In this document: positions 10,426-21,128 of the stretch, in pieces | How positions within the stretch are numbered: position 1 is the first letter of the stretch | Layout of the letters: each line of letters opens with the position of its first letter | Assembly: GCF_038502225.1 (NCBI RefSeq) | Contig: NC_091321.1 | Coordinates: 37,755,390 to 37,819,389, forward strand | Source of the DNA: Cherax quadricarinatus | Lineage: Eukaryota; Arthropoda; Malacostraca; Decapoda; Parastacidae | Direction of reading: 5' to 3' | Length of the DNA: 64,000 nucleotides | Program-made: the position numbers and the translations under genes | Notes under the pieces: model-generated | The model's database searches: none | What the model was told of the DNA's origin: nothing | What the model saw: the letters and a program-made list of their open reading frames with translations, nothing else

Positions 10426-10645
10426 GGTGGAAATTGTGTACTATGATGGCATTCCCACAATGCACCACTGGGCCCCAGATTTTTTTCCTACTGCGCACAC
10501 CCACCACACAGACCTATTCTCTCACATCTAGGCTTATCAGCCTTTTCCTGTGAGATTTGAGGCCGCTAGAATTTATGCGTACTAGTACGACAAAAACCCC
10601 TACGCGTAAGACGTACTAGTACGACCAAAACCCTCAAAGGGTTAA

Positions 10646-12126
10646 ATAATTGCACCAACCACTCCAAAACTATATCCCCACCTGCTTTTAACATTTCTAT
10701 CTTTATCCCATCAATCCCGGCTGCCTTCCCCCACACTCACAACTGGCTCTTCCTCATTCCTACAAGATGTTATTCCTCCTTGCCCTATACACGAAATCAC
10801 AGCTTCCCTATCTTCATCAACATTTAACAATTCCTCAAAATATTCCCTCCATCTTCCCAATACCTCTAACTCTCCATTTAATAACTCTCCTCTTCTATTT
10901 TTAACTGACAAATCCATTTGTTCTCTAGGCTTCCTTAACTTGTTAATCTCACTCCAAAACTTTTTCTTATTTTCAACAAAATTTGTTGATAACATCTCAC
11001 CCACTCTCTCATTTGCTCTCTTTTTACATTGCTTCACCACTCTCTTAACCTCTCTCTTTTTCTCCATATACTCTTCCCTCCTTGCATCACTTCTACTTTG
11101 TAAAAACTTCTCATATGCTAACTTTTTCTACCTTACTACTCTCTTTACATCATCATTCCACCAATCGCTCCTCTTCCCTCCCGCACCCACTTTCCTGTAA
11201 CCACAAACTTCTGCTGAACACTAACACTACATTTTTAAACCTACCCCATACCTCTTCGACCCCATTGCCTATGCTCTCATTAGCCCATCTATCCTCCAAT
11301 AGCTGTTTATATCTTACCCTAACTGCCTCCTCTTTTAGTTCATAAACCTTCACCTCTCTCTTCCCTGATGTTTCTATTCTCCTTGTATCTCATCTACCTT
11401 TTACTCTCAGTGTAGCTACAACTAGAAAGTGATCTGATATATCTGTGGCCCCTCTATAAACATGTACATCCTGAAGTCTACTCAACAGTCTTTTATCTAC
11501 CAATACATAATCCAACAAACTACTGTCATTTTGCCCTACGTCATATCTTGTATACTTATTTATCCTCTTTTCTTAAAATATGTATTACCTATAACTAAAC
11601 CCGTTTCTTTACAAAGTTCAATCAAAGGGCTCCCATTATCATTTACACCTGGCACCCCAAACTTACCTACCACACCCTCTCTAAAAGTTTCTCCTACTTT
11701 AGCATTCAGGTCCCCTATCACAATTACTCTCTCACTTGGTTCAAAGGCTCCTATACATTCACTTAACATCTCCCAAAATCTCTCTCTCTCCTCTGCATTC
11801 CTCTCTTCTCCAGGTGCATACACGCTTATTATGACCCACTTTTCGCATCCAACCTTTGCTTTAATCCACATAATTCTTGAATTTACACATTCATATTCTC
11901 TTTTCTCCTTCCATAACTGATCATTCAACATTACTGCTATCCCTTGCTTTGCTCTAACTCTCTCAGATACTCCAGATTTAATCCCATTTATTTCCCCCCA
12001 CCGAAACTCCCCTACCCCCTTCAGCTTTGTTTCGCTTAGGGCCAGGACATCCAACTTCTTTTCATTCATAACATCAGCAATCATCTGTTTCTTGTCATCC
12101 GCACTACATCTAGTATTTTTCCTCAT
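10646..12126 (-). pseudogene. LINE-A APE endonuclease and linker
   Basis: The minus-strand frame from 12126 gives an apurinic-type endonuclease: KLDVLALSETKLKG (catalytic Glu), VIISVYAPGEERNAEERERF, VIVIGDLNAKVG (Asp/Asn pair), then after a frameshift near 11570 the DYVLVDKR and ATDISDHFLV segments with the terminal catalytic His. The linker (KREVKRVVKQCKKRANERVG, ENKKKFWSEINKLRK, LNGELEVLGRWREYFEELLN) leads to the RT domain beyond the TTAA insertion. At least two further frameshifts occur (near 11150 and 10715). A second, independent copy of this region lies at 30195-31300. Confidence 0.85.
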
Positions 12127-12130
12127 GCTA

Positions 12131-12420
12131 TCTACAAATTGTGAGGCCTACTCCACCCAACCCCATATGGGGTGGGGTGTCGGGGTCCCCGGTGTGTGGT
12201 TGGTATCCCGCTTGCCTCTCCCAGACAGTCTGAGACTAGTGGGTGCCTCCACACTACCACTCTCCGAAAACTTACCCTACTTCTCCTGTTGTTGCCTTTG
12301 CAAGATTGCAGAGCTCCTGATGATGCTCTGAAAAGTGTGAAAGTACTTGAGCTAAAGATTTCCAACCCCTTGGCATGTCTTGCATTGTTAAGATAACCTG
12401 TCTGCGATTGCTTTGCATAT
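12131..12420 (-). other. Probable leader fragment upstream of the LINE-A endonuclease
   Basis: GC-richer sequence with ggggtgtcggggtccccggt and a block ending gcatgtcttgcattgttaag. It lies 5' of the endonuclease of LINE-A and may be its leader or an older repeat; no ORF is convincing. Confidence 0.35.
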
Positions 12421-12685
12421 ACATTAGGGCCCCGCTTTACTGCATTTTGCCTTATAGCGTTCCGCTAATACGGCGATTTCAAATTATGACAAAAACTCGC
12501 TATACGGCAACCCATCTTTCTAATATGGCACACCCCACTTGGTTTGTTTACATTCTCCATGAACACATCTCTATTATGTCTGAAAACTTTCCATAATTTC
12601 AAGTGTTTTAAAGTTACTGCATATTTTACATGTGCTCTGACAATAATACCTGTGCACCTGTACTTATGGTGTTAAAATGTCTATA
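12421..12685 (+). repeat. Degraded Tc1/mariner-Tigger terminal fragment
   Basis: Contains gggccccgctttactgcatt followed by ttccgctaatacggcgattt, resembling the terminal region of pogo/Tigger-like elements in which the ends describe 'gctttacggc'. No second end and no coding sequence seen. Confidence 0.4.
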
Positions 12686-13090
12686 TTAATCCTTTGACTG
12701 TCGAAAGCCCTAATCCTGAAGTGTCTCCTGGTGCCGAAAAATATTCAAAAAAAAAAATTATTAAAATGTTAAGATTATTTTTCTGATTGTTCCAGTCTTA
12801 AAAAAAAAAAAAATTTGCCATCAGTACTTACCAAGACATAGAGGCGTGAAGATGGAAGAAAATGAGCTGCGTATGGCAACAGCGGCGACTGCTGCTCAAC
12901 CCGTAAACTTTGGTTTACTTGTATTTGAAGGTTTCCTGTTTTTTTTTTTTTTTCACTATTTTATTTTTTCACATATGTGGCCTGTGAGACTAAAGTATGG
13001 TGCAATGTTCACATATACACTCATTGAATACAACACAATTATAGCAAAAACACTATTATCATCATATTGTTTACAAAGCTTGTTCACACA
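12686..13090 (+). mobile_element. Left part of a TTAA element (copy A-like)
   Basis: TTAA at 12686-12689 followed by tcctttgactgtcgaaagcc, an A-run, then sequence matching copy A internal region (ttggtttacttgtatttgaa at 12908, catatgtggcctgtgagact near 12972). The copy is cut at about 13090, where a PLE fragment begins; no matching right end is adjacent. Confidence 0.65.
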
Positions 13091-13463
13091 AACAATATAC
13101 AATATCTGTTTCATGCTCTGCTGTGAACTTAATAGAAAGTACCAGACCATTAAGTCTAGGTAGGAACTCCTCAATGTTGTGATCTCTAGGCCAGAGGCAA
13201 AGCACATCATCTACGTATCTGAACCACCTAGTATTATTTAGGAGAATATCTTTAAGTAGTCTAGTCTCATAAAATTCCAAATACAGGTTGCAGAGTAAGG
13301 GGCTGAGGGGATTTTCCATAGCCATACCCTGCTTCTGAGCATAGTACTTCCCTTCAAACACAAACTTGCAATCCATGACGCAAAGTTTAATCAGTTCAAT
13401 AATTATATTCGTGGGGTAGGGCAAGGAGAAGTTTTCTAGTTCCTCTTCAAGGTATGTAAGCAA
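13071..13463 (-). pseudogene. Second Penelope-like element RT fragment
   Basis: The minus-strand reading includes KQGMAMENPLSPLLCNLYLE (motif B region, with one Gly replaced by Glu) and RWFRYVDDVLCLWPRDHN (catalytic YVDD), ending at 13098-13071 in unrelated sequence. It belongs to a different PLE subfamily from the copy at 1-1815 (different linker and motif C context). Only about 120 residues of the fingers/palm are present and both ends are truncated. Confidence 0.82.
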
Positions 13464-13606
13464 GTCAGGGGCTAGTAATCCTTTCTCCTATATACATTAC
13501 TAAAGATAAAAAATAGAAACTTTTGTTTTTATTTGGGTGAGAAATGGCTGATTTGTTGTAAGAAGATGAATATATATAATATTAATTTCTTTCTTTTTTT
13601 ATGCAG
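13464..13606 (+). other. LINE-derived scrap and the intron end before exon E1
   Basis: 13466-13525 matches part of the LINE-A-derived chimera (ggggctagtaatcctttctc). The remainder ends with a pyrimidine tract and tttttttatgcag, the acceptor of exon E1. Confidence 0.55.
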
Positions 13607-13750
13607 GTTTGAGTGAGGTTGAACTGGATGAGTCATGGCTGGATAATCTTCATGCTGACCAGGAAGTTACCAGTGAGGTTGAGGATGATGATGATCATGA
13701 TGATGATGATGATCTGGATGATTATTCTGACCACACTAACACAGCCCCAG
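13607..13750 (+). CDS. Host gene exon E1 (acidic, Asp-rich)
   Basis: Candidate internal exon of a host gene. The acceptor is a T-rich tract ending atgcag at 13606 and the donor is CCCCAG|gtataa at 13751. It begins with two bases completing a split codon, then 47 codons (LSEVELDESWLDNLHADQEV, an acidic DDDDHDDDDDLDDYSD block, HTNTAP), and ends with one base of the next codon. That phase-1 end fits E2 exactly. The frame is unrelated to any repeat in the window. The Asp run is encoded by a short GAT repeat, a possible site of length polymorphism. Acidic segments like this are common in transcription regulators, but function is inferred only from the linked psq-like exon E4. The exon preceding it is not identified. 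Confidence 0.62.
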
Positions 13751-13835
13751 GTATAATAATTATTATGACCATACTAACACAGCCCCTGGTATGATCTGGA
13801 TGATTATTATTGTGAGCACACTAACACAGCCCCAG
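13711..13835 (+). repeat. Tandem copies of the E1 3' end and donor
   Basis: The words cactaacacagccccag|gta (13733-13753), catactaacacagcccctg|g (about 13771-13790) and cacactaacacagccccag|g (about 13818-13837) repeat the exon end plus donor three times, together with ggatgattatt upstream. The first copy is the presumed true donor; the other two are potential decoy or alternative donors. Confidence 0.75.
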
Positions 13836-13904
13836 GTATGATGATGATGATAATGATTGCTCTGAGTCTCGGTTAAGGATGATTGTTTCTGAATAATAGT
13901 CGAG

Positions 13905-15246
13905 TTGAAGATGTGATAGTTCCTCAGAGTGACTGTATTAAGTTGATGATGAGATAGTTCCTCAGAGTGACTGTATTAACTTGATGATGAGATAGTTCCT
14001 CAGAGTGACTGTATTAACCCTTTGAGGGTTTCGGACGTACTAGTACGGCTTACGACCCAGGGTTTTTGACGTACTAGTACGCCTAAATTCTAGCGCCCTC
14101 AAATCTAGTGGGAGAAAGCTGGTAGGCCTTCATATGAAAGAATGGGTCTATGTGGTCAATGTGCACAGTCTAAAAAAAATCCTGCAGCACACAGTGCATA
14201 ATGAGAAAAAAAAACTTTGACCGTTTTTTTGGAATAAAACAGCGACTTTGCACTGTATTTTCGTATGGTATTTATTGTTGTATTCTAGTTTTCTTGGTGT
14301 CATTTTATAGAATGGAAGACATATTACAGAAATTGAGATGATTTTGACTGGTTTTACAATGAAAGATACCTTGAAATTGAGCTCAAAGTAGCAGAAATGT
14401 TCGATTTTTACCAAATTTCAAAAGTAAACAAATCGTGCCAATGATCCAATACACGTCAACTGGTGAGTCTAATATTCTTTCACAAGAGCGCCAATAATAT
14501 TTATACCATTTTATACACTAATGCAGTAGTCTGCATAACAGTAAATCTTATATTTTTTGTGAGAATAAAAATTCAAAGTGGAAAGCAAAAGAATATAAGA
14601 GGGGCCTTGAGATGTGACTAATGACCAGAGGAAATGTCATTTTAGTGCCAGGAATATCTTTCTTGTTTATTCTGGACCCTATTCGGAAATTGGCATCTTT
14701 TGAAATTTGTATGAAATTGGCAAAATTGCTAAATTCTGACCACTGTACTGGATAGTTGAATTTCATAAATGGGTGGTTTCTTGCACCCATTCGATAGTAA
14801 AAATGGAGTTCTAGCGAAATGTTCAGGTTTTTTTGTCGACTAGTACAGTGGAATTGGCCGAAAATGGGGCTCAAAGTGGGCAAAATTGCCAATGCGTAAA
14901 CATCCCCGAGACCGCTAACTTCGCGAGAGCATAATTCCGTAAGTTTTCCATCGAATTTCAAACTTTTGGTGTCCTTATGATCGGGAAATGATTGTCTATC
15001 TTTTCATAAGAGAGAATTATTATTTTTTTTTTTTAAATTTGGCCGACCCTGAGAACGAGTTTCGGAGAGGGCCTGTCGACCCTCAAAGGGTTAGTTGATG
15101 ATGAGATAGTTCCTCAGAGTGACTGTATTAAGTTGATGATGAGATAGTTCCTCAGAGTGACTGTATTAAGTTGATGATGTGATAGTTCCTCAGAGTGACT
15201 GTATTAAGTTGATGATGTGATAGTTCCTCAGAGTGACTGTATTAAG
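13905..15246 (+). repeat. 38-bp minisatellite, split by TTAA element D
   Basis: Unit of 38 bp containing gatagttcctcagagtgact and gtattaagttgatgatg. About three units lie at 13905-14017 and four at 15094-15246. Element D is inserted at the TTAA within the unit (gtaTTAAgttg). The array is intronic, 155 bp downstream of exon E1. Confidence 0.92.
14014..15093 (+). mobile_element. TTAA element D (1073 bp)
   Basis: Left TTAA at 14014-14017, internal 14018-15090, then TTA (one A lost) at 15091-15093. Ends CCCTTTGAGGGT and ACCCTCAAAGGG. Two CGTACTAGTACG palindromes at 14036-14047 and 14070-14081. Its internal length of 1073 bp equals that of copy E (33171-34243) and it is collinear with it. No coding capacity. 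Confidence 0.88.
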
Positions 15247-15299
15247 TTATCCATGCTAGACATCCACATAGACTGTACCAGGCTGACTGCTCCATGCTG

Positions 15300-15475
15300 T
15301 AGCTAGTAGTAGTAGTAGTAGTGGTAATAGTGGTGGTATTACTAGTAGTAGTGATAGTGGTGGTATTACTAGTAGTAGTGATAATAGTGGTGATATTACT
15401 ACTAGTAGTGATAATAGTGGTGGTATTACTAGTAATAGTGATAATAGTGGTGGTATTACTAGTAATAGTAATATA
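15300..15475 (+). repeat. TAG/GTGG microsatellite
   Basis: agtagtagtag tract grading into about five imperfect 30-bp units with gtggtattactagtagtagt. Open in several frames, producing Val/Ile- or Thr/Ile-rich pseudo-proteins that are not genes. Confidence 0.9.
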
Positions 15476-15512
15476 TACTCCCACATATCCAAAACATTGC
15501 TGGGACATATAA

Positions 15513-16045
15513 TTTTTTTTTTCCCCTACAAGTCGGCCGTCTCCCACCGAGGCAGGGTGACCCAAAAAAGAAAGAAAATCCCCAAAAAGAAAATGCTTTC
15601 ATTATCATTCAACACTTTCACCACATTCACACATTATCACTGTTTTTGCAGAGGTGCTCAGAATACAACAGCTTAGAAGCATATACGTGTAAAGATACAC
15701 AACATATCCCTCCGAACTGCCTATATCCCAAACCCCTCCTTTAAAGTGCAGGCATTGTACTTCCCATTTCTAGGACTCAAGTCTGACTATATGAAAATAA
15801 CTGGTTTCCCTGAATCCCTTCACTAAATATTACCCTGCTCACACTCCAAAAGATCGTCAGGTCCCAAGTATCATTTGTCTCCATTCACTCCTATCTAACA
15901 CGCTCACGCACGCTTGCTGGAAGTCCAAGCCCCTCGCCCACAAAACCTCCTTTACCCCCTTTCTCCAGCCCTTTCGAGGATGACCCCTACTTCGCCTTCC
16001 TTCCCCTATAGATTTATATGCTTTCCATGTCATTCTACTTTGATC
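15513..16045 (-). mobile_element. 5'-truncated LINE-A insertion with 7-bp target duplication
   Basis: Minus-strand LINE-A 3' end: a poly(A) tail (read as the T-run at 15513), 3'UTR, then the C-terminal coding remnant RSRGHPRKGWRKGVKEVL with GLDFQQACVSVLDRSEWR (15857-15990). It is flanked by catataa at 15506-15512 and 16046-16052. The homologous empty site in element F reads gctgggacctataaatac near 61650, confirming the boundaries. Confidence 0.88.
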
Positions 16046-16159
16046 CATATAAATACTTTGTATATGTTCCAAGACAATAGTAAATGGACAAGGCAAATGT
16101 AAATGGCCACCTGTCAGTGTGTTTGTGACAATTTGAGTACAATTTCAGTACCTAATACA

Positions 16160-16450
16160 CCTACAATCCGACTTACGACCGAGTTCGGTTCCGAGAAACC
16201 GGTCGTAAGTCGAACTTTACTACTGAATATCAACAAAACATTTTTGTAATGACTATTTTATTGTTTTATTTTGGTATTTCATGTTTTACTTTTTATGCTG
16301 TTAGTACTGTATTTTATACTGTAAGGTTTAGGATAAACACTGTGTACAACACAAATAGTTGTTTATATCCCAGAAATTTGGCATAAAAAACACGGTCGTA
16401 AGTCGAGTGGTCGTAAGTCGAGCAGGTCGTAAGTCGGATGGTAGGTACAC
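16160..16450. mobile_element. Small MITE with 'ccgacttacgacc' ends
   Basis: Left end ctacaatccgacttacgacc, right end ggtcgtaagtcggatggtag; these are inverted repeats about 20 bp long with extra internal copies of ggtcgtaagtcg. The ~290-bp non-coding insert is absent from the homologous place in element F (near 61745). A fragment of the same MITE's interior is at 26290-26455. Confidence 0.78.
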
Positions 16451-16791
16451 TAGTGTCAGAACAAAGAATGGTTATGAAATGACAAGAACTACTATAAATT
16501 GTAATTATCGGAACATAAAAATTATATAATATGAAAAATATAAAAAAAAGGTATATCGGCAACACTTCTGCAAGTGGCAGGACTCGATGTTGCTGTCATG
16601 TGAGCATCCAGTGCCAACTTCTCCGCCTCATATCTCTGCAAGTACTGACCCTAATTTTTTTTTATTCTAAAACACTTAAAAAGATGTGCTCTTTTTTTTT
16701 TCTATAAAAACAAGATTTTTTTTTTTTTTCAAAATGTTCAGGGCGCTGCGCAAGTGAACGTATATATACGTTTGGATCATTAAAGGATTAA

Positions 16792-16984
16792 TGTACAGCA
16801 GTATTCCAGCCCAGGGAGAACAAGTGGTTTAAAAAGGATCATCATTGGCTTGTTTTGAATGTTCTTATTATCTATCCTGTCATTTTCTTCACAAATGTAA
16901 TAGTGACAGTGTTGTGATCCTTGAAGGTGAGATCCTCACACATTACCACTCTCAGATCCCTCACATTACTTTTCCACTCTGTTA
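16792..16984 (-). other. Short LINE-C-like remnant
   Basis: On the minus strand the stretch before 16792 reads LVLPGLEYC-like sequence, resembling the LVLSRLEYYCTL block of LINE-C at about 37940. Too short and degraded to delimit. Confidence 0.35.
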
Positions 16985-17133
16985 ACATAAGAACATAAGA
17001 AAGGAGGAACACTGCAGCAGGCCTGTTGGCCCATACTAGGCAGGTCCTTTACAATTCATCCCACTAACAAAATATTTGCCCAACCCAATTTTCAATGCTA
17101 CCCAAGAAATAAGCTCTGATGTGAAAGTCCCAC

Positions 17134-18930
17134 TCAAATCCAACCCCTTTCACTCATGTATTTATCCAACCTAAATTTGAAACTGCCCAAAGTCCTAGCC
17201 TCAATAACCCAACTAGGTAGACTGTTCCACTCATCAACTACCCTATTTCCAAACCAATACTTCCCTACTTCCTTTCTAAATCTAACCTTGTCTAATTTAA
17301 ATCCATTACTGCGGGTTCTCTCTTGGAGAGATATCCTCAAGACCTTATTTATATCCCCTTTATTAATACCCATCTTCCACTTATACACTTCGATCAGGTC
17401 TCCCCTCATTCTTCGTCTAACAAGTGAATGTAATTTAAGAGACTTCAATCTTTCTTCATAAGGAAGATTTCTAATGCTATGTATTAATTTAGTCATTCTA
17501 CGCTGAATGTTTTCTAACGAATTTATGTCCATTCTGTAATATGGAGACCAGAACTGAGCTGCATAATCTAGGCGAGGCCTTACTAATGATGTATAAAGCT
17601 GCAGTATGACCTCTGGACTTCTGTTGCTTACACTTCTTAATGTAAATCCCAATAATCTATTTGCCTTATTACATACGCTTAGGCATTGCTGTCTTGGTTT
17701 AAGGTTGCTGCTTACCATAACCCCCAAGTCCTTTTCGCAATTTGTATGGCTAAGTTCTACATCATTTAACTTATAAGTGCTAGGGTTATGGACACTCCTG
17801 AGTTTCAGAACCTTGCATTTATCTACATTGAACTGCATCTGCCACTTTTCTGACCAAGAATTGAGTTTGTCTAAATCCTTCTGAAGTTCCCTAACATCTA
17901 CGTTTGAATCAATTACCCTACCTATCTTTGCGTCATCGGCGAATTTGCTCATTTCACTAGTAATTCCCTCATCAAGGTCATTGATATATATTATAAACAA
18001 CAACGGGCCCAAGACTGATCCCTGTGGAACGCCACTTGTTACAGGTCCCCACTCGGATTTAACCCCATTTATGGACACTCTCTGCTTCCTGTCTGTGAGC
18101 CATGACTCGATCCATGAGAGCACTCTTCCCCCAATGCCATGAGCTGCCACTTTCTTTAACAGTCTCTGGTGCAGAACTCTATCAAAAGCCTTACTAAAAT
18201 CTAAGTAAATAATATCAAATTCTTTATCGTGGTCAACAGCCTCAAAAGCTTTACTGAAGAAAGTTAATAAATTAGTTAGACAAGAACGGCCTCTTGTGAA
18301 TCCATGCTGAGTATCATTAATCAAGCTATGCTTATCGAGATGGCTTCTTATAATCTCAGCTATAATTCACTCTAGTAATTTGCCTACAATTGAGGTCAGG
18401 CTTATTGGGCGGTAATTTGACGGTAATGACTTGTCCCCTGCTTTCAAAATAGGAATTACATTAGCCATCTTCCACATTCAGACACTACTCCTGTTTGAAG
18501 AGATAAATTAAAAATATTAATTAATGGTTCACAGAGTTCCATTTTGCATTCCTTAAGAACCCTTGAAAAAAAGCTCATTGGGACCCGGCAACTTATTTTG
18601 CTTCAGTCGGTCTATTTGTTTCATAACCATTTCACTAGTGACTGTGATGTTACATAATTTATCTTCTTTAGTCCCACTATAAAAATTAATTACTGGAATA
18701 TTGTTAGTGTCTTCCTGTGTAAAAACCGAGAGAAAATAATTATTTAAAATTGAGCACATTTCATTCTCCTTGTCAGTAAGATGCCCATAGTTATTTTTAA
18801 GGGGACCTATCTTATCTCTAACTTTCGTTCTATAGACCTGGAAAAATTTTTTGGGTTAGTTTTCGAATCCCTAGCAACTTTAATTTCATATTCCCTTTTA
18901 GCTTTTCTTACCCCCTTTTTAACGTCCCTT
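17134..18930 (-). pseudogene. CR1 ORF2: linker, reverse transcriptase and C-terminus
   Basis: From 18930 downward: KRDVKKGVRKAKREYEIKVA, FFQVYRTKVRDKIGPLKNNY, NEMCSILNNYFLSVFTQED, then a frameshift near 18550 and another near 18350, after which the RT is open for 396 residues to the stop at 17134. Motifs: HGFTRGRSCLTNLL, FDIIYLDFSKAFDRVLH (motif A), SGVPQGSVLGPLLFIIYIND (motif B), MSKFADDAKIG (intact motif C) and KDLGVMVSS. The C-terminal signature TRSNGFKLDKVRFRKEVGKY plus NRVVDEWNSLPSWV is typical of CR1/L2-group LINEs. The RT palm looks intact, but the upstream frameshifts and the TTAA insertion disable the element. Confidence 0.88.
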
Positions 18931-19980
18931 TTAACCCTTTCAGGGTCCAAACCGTAGATCTACGTCATGAGCTCAGCTCACTCTGATAAACTGTGAGTGG
19001 TAAATTTGGGCCTAGATATGAGAGCATACATCTATGTGGTATATGTGCACCACATAAAACAAATCCTGCAGCACACTGTGTATAATGAGAGAAAAAAACT
19101 GAGACCATGATTTTCGATTAAAACAGCGACTTTGCAGTGTTTTTTCGTATGTTTTTTATAGTTGTATTTGTGATTTCTTGGTCTCATTTGATAGAATGGA
19201 AGACATATTACAGAAATAGAGATAATTTTGATTGGTGTTAGCACTGGAAATGGCTTGAAATTGAGCTCAAAGTGGCGGAAATGTTAAATTTTTGCCGATG
19301 TTCAAGAGTAAACAAACGACCTCACACGTCTAATACACGCCAGCTGGTGGGTCTAATATACATTCACAAATGTGGTGATGATATTTATACAATTATTACA
19401 ATATTGCATAACAGTAAATCTTCTATTTTTTGGTGTGAATAAAAATTCATTATGTGAATAAAAAATAAAAATGGAATTTATTTGTAAAGCCTCAAAACAT
19501 AACTAATGAACAGAGGAAATGTTAGTTTAGTGCCAGGAACACCTACATTGTTTATTCTGGACCCTATTTTGAAACTGGAATATTTTGAACTTTGTGTTAA
19601 ATTGGCCAAATTACCAATTTCCGGTCACTTTATTTTGTAGTTGAAACAGTTGACTTGGCGATTTCTTGTGCTCAATCGATAGAATAGAAGTAATACTAGT
19701 GAAATAGCTGAGAATTTGGTTGACTGGAATAATGTAATTGGCCTAAAATGGGAGTCAAAGTCGGCAAAATCGCCGATTCGTAAATATCACTGACACATCA
19801 AAATTCACGAGAGCATAATTTCGTCAATTTTCCATCAAATTTCGTACTTTTTGTTTTAGTACATTCACAAAAAGATTCTCTACCATTTCATAAGAAAAAA
19901 TAACAATTTTTTTTTTTTTGAAAATTCTTGGACACTGGGGCACCACTTCAGATTTTGGCCTTGGACCCTGAAAGGGTTAA
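18931..19980 (+). mobile_element. TTAA element B inside CR1 ORF2
   Basis: TTAA at 18931-18934 and 19977-19980, ends CCCTTTCAGGGTCC / GGACCCTGAAAGGG, internal length 1042 bp. A subterminal palindrome CGTAGATCTACG lies at 18953-18964. Removal with one TTAA makes the CR1 frame continuous (…QYIDI|KRDVKK…). A long poly-A/T and sequences related to the interior of copies D and E are present, but no transposase. Confidence 0.9.
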
Positions 19981-20896
19981 TGTCAATATACTGATTCATA
20001 AGATGACCCTCCCCTCTTTTGCTATGCCTATAAATTCCTTTCTTTTGCCCTAGTAGATATTTCAGCCTATTATTCATCCATTTTGGGTCATTTCTATTTG
20101 ATCTAATTTCTTTATACAGGATAAACGTTCTTTGAGCAGCATGTACGGTGTTCAGAAAACTGCCATATTGATAGCTCTCTTCATTACCCCAGTCAACAGA
20201 TGAATAGTGTTCTCTAAGCCCATTGTAATCTGCTAAGCGAAAATCTGGAACTGTTACTGAGTTGTCTCTACTATCATGCTTCCATTCTATGCTAAAGGTA
20301 ATTGATTTGTGATCAATTGTGCCGAGTTCCTCATTAATCTCTAAATTATTAACAAGGGTTTCCTTGTTCGCCAGAACCAAATCAAGCAGGTTATTTCCCC
20401 TTGTAGGTTCTGTCACAAACTGCTTCAAAAAACATTCCTGAACTACTTCTAAGAAGTCGTTTGATTTTAAATTCCCAGTCAAGAAATTCCAATCAATATG
20501 ACTAAAGTTAAAGTCTCCTGGAATTACTACATTATCGTGCCTTGTGGCCTTAACAATTTCCTCCCATAGTAGTCTCCCTTGGTCCCTATCTAAGTTTGGG
20601 AGACGGTATATCACACCTAATATCAATTTTTCAAGTCCCTCTGAAAATTCTATCCAAACAGACTCTGTATATGTTACTTCAGCATTAATACCCGTTTTTA
20701 TGCAACAGTTCAAGCGATCTCGGACATACAATGCCACCCCACGCCCCTTCCCGATACTTCTGTCTACTTGGAACAATTTAAAACCCTGTATGTGACATTC
20801 AGCAGGCATGTCCCGATTTTTCGTATTGAACCACGTTTCAGTCAAGGCAAATACATCAATGTTACCTGCACTGGCAACTAGTCTCAACTCATCCAT
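19981..20896 (-). pseudogene. CR1 ORF2 APE endonuclease
   Basis: Minus strand starting MDELRLVASAGNIDVFALTE (catalytic Glu in ALTETW), GRGVALYVRDRL, LILGVIYRLPN, DNVVIPGDFNFSHIDWN (Asp/Asn), NLLDLVLANKETLVNN and GTIDHKSITF (terminal His). About 305 residues are open up to QYIDIN, where the TTAA element interrupts. The enzyme would nick target DNA to prime reverse transcription. All catalytic landmarks I can recognise are present; inactivation is by insertion rather than decay here. An NIDVFALTET start preceded by an in-frame Met at 20896 is chosen, but the real start could lie upstream. Confidence 0.87.
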
Positions 20897-21128
20897 CTTA
20901 TTCCTAGTACTACGACTATTTGAGTAACATATATTTAAGGACCCCCTTTCTCTTTACCCTTCCTGCTCCTTTCTGTTATTCCACTAAACCTATTACTGTC
21001 CTTGTCACCTAGTGCCACTGGCTTTCCATTATCCACCTCATTTTGCCTATTTCTAGTTCTCCTAGTACTCACAATACTACACTGGGACTTCGCTGTTTTC
21101 CCGCCAAAACCCATACCACTAACTATTC

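Larger units (their letters stand above)
8745..10645 (-). mobile_element. TTAA-flanked piggyBac-like element (copy A) inside LINE-A
   Basis: Bounded by TTAA at 8745-8748 and 10642-10645, with inverted ends CCCTTTGAGGGT / ACCCTCAAAGGG; internal length 1893 bp. Removing the insert with one TTAA restores the LINE-A frame (…QLFN|KCMEEG…). The right end has two CGTACTAGTACG palindromes (10578-10589, 10612-10623). Orientation is reversed relative to copies D (14014) and E (33167). Inside are a piggyBac-type N-terminal ORF and a large TCC microsatellite. Confidence 0.88.
7111..12130 (-). mobile_element. LINE-A: near full-length RTE/CFDP2-like non-LTR retrotransposon, interrupted
   Basis: Minus-strand order: APE endonuclease (12126-11560), linker (11353-10711), TTAA-element insertion (8745-10645), reverse transcriptase (8744-8030), C-terminal region (8144-7353), 3'UTR (7352-7126) and an A/T-rich tail. 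The 3' tip, rc of ggccgattcccaccaaggca, recurs throughout the window. Several frameshifts and one motif-C deletion show that it is dead. Confidence 0.85.
15476..16791 (+). mobile_element. Right part of a TTAA element (F-like) with two nested insertions
   Basis: Sequence before 15513, after 16052 and after 16450 is collinear with element F at 61620-62151 (aaacattgctgggaca; aatactttgtatatgttcca; cactagtgtcagaacaaaga; caagtgaacgtatatatacg). It ends ...attaaagga then TTAA at 16788-16791, with the subterminal palindrome CGTATATATACG at 16759-16770. The left end is lost. Confidence 0.75.

Noticed and set aside
12690..16787. A single 4.1-kb TTAA element spanning both TTAA ends
   Set aside because: Left end matches A-type and right end F-type elements, and exon E1 lies between them; better read as two partial copies.
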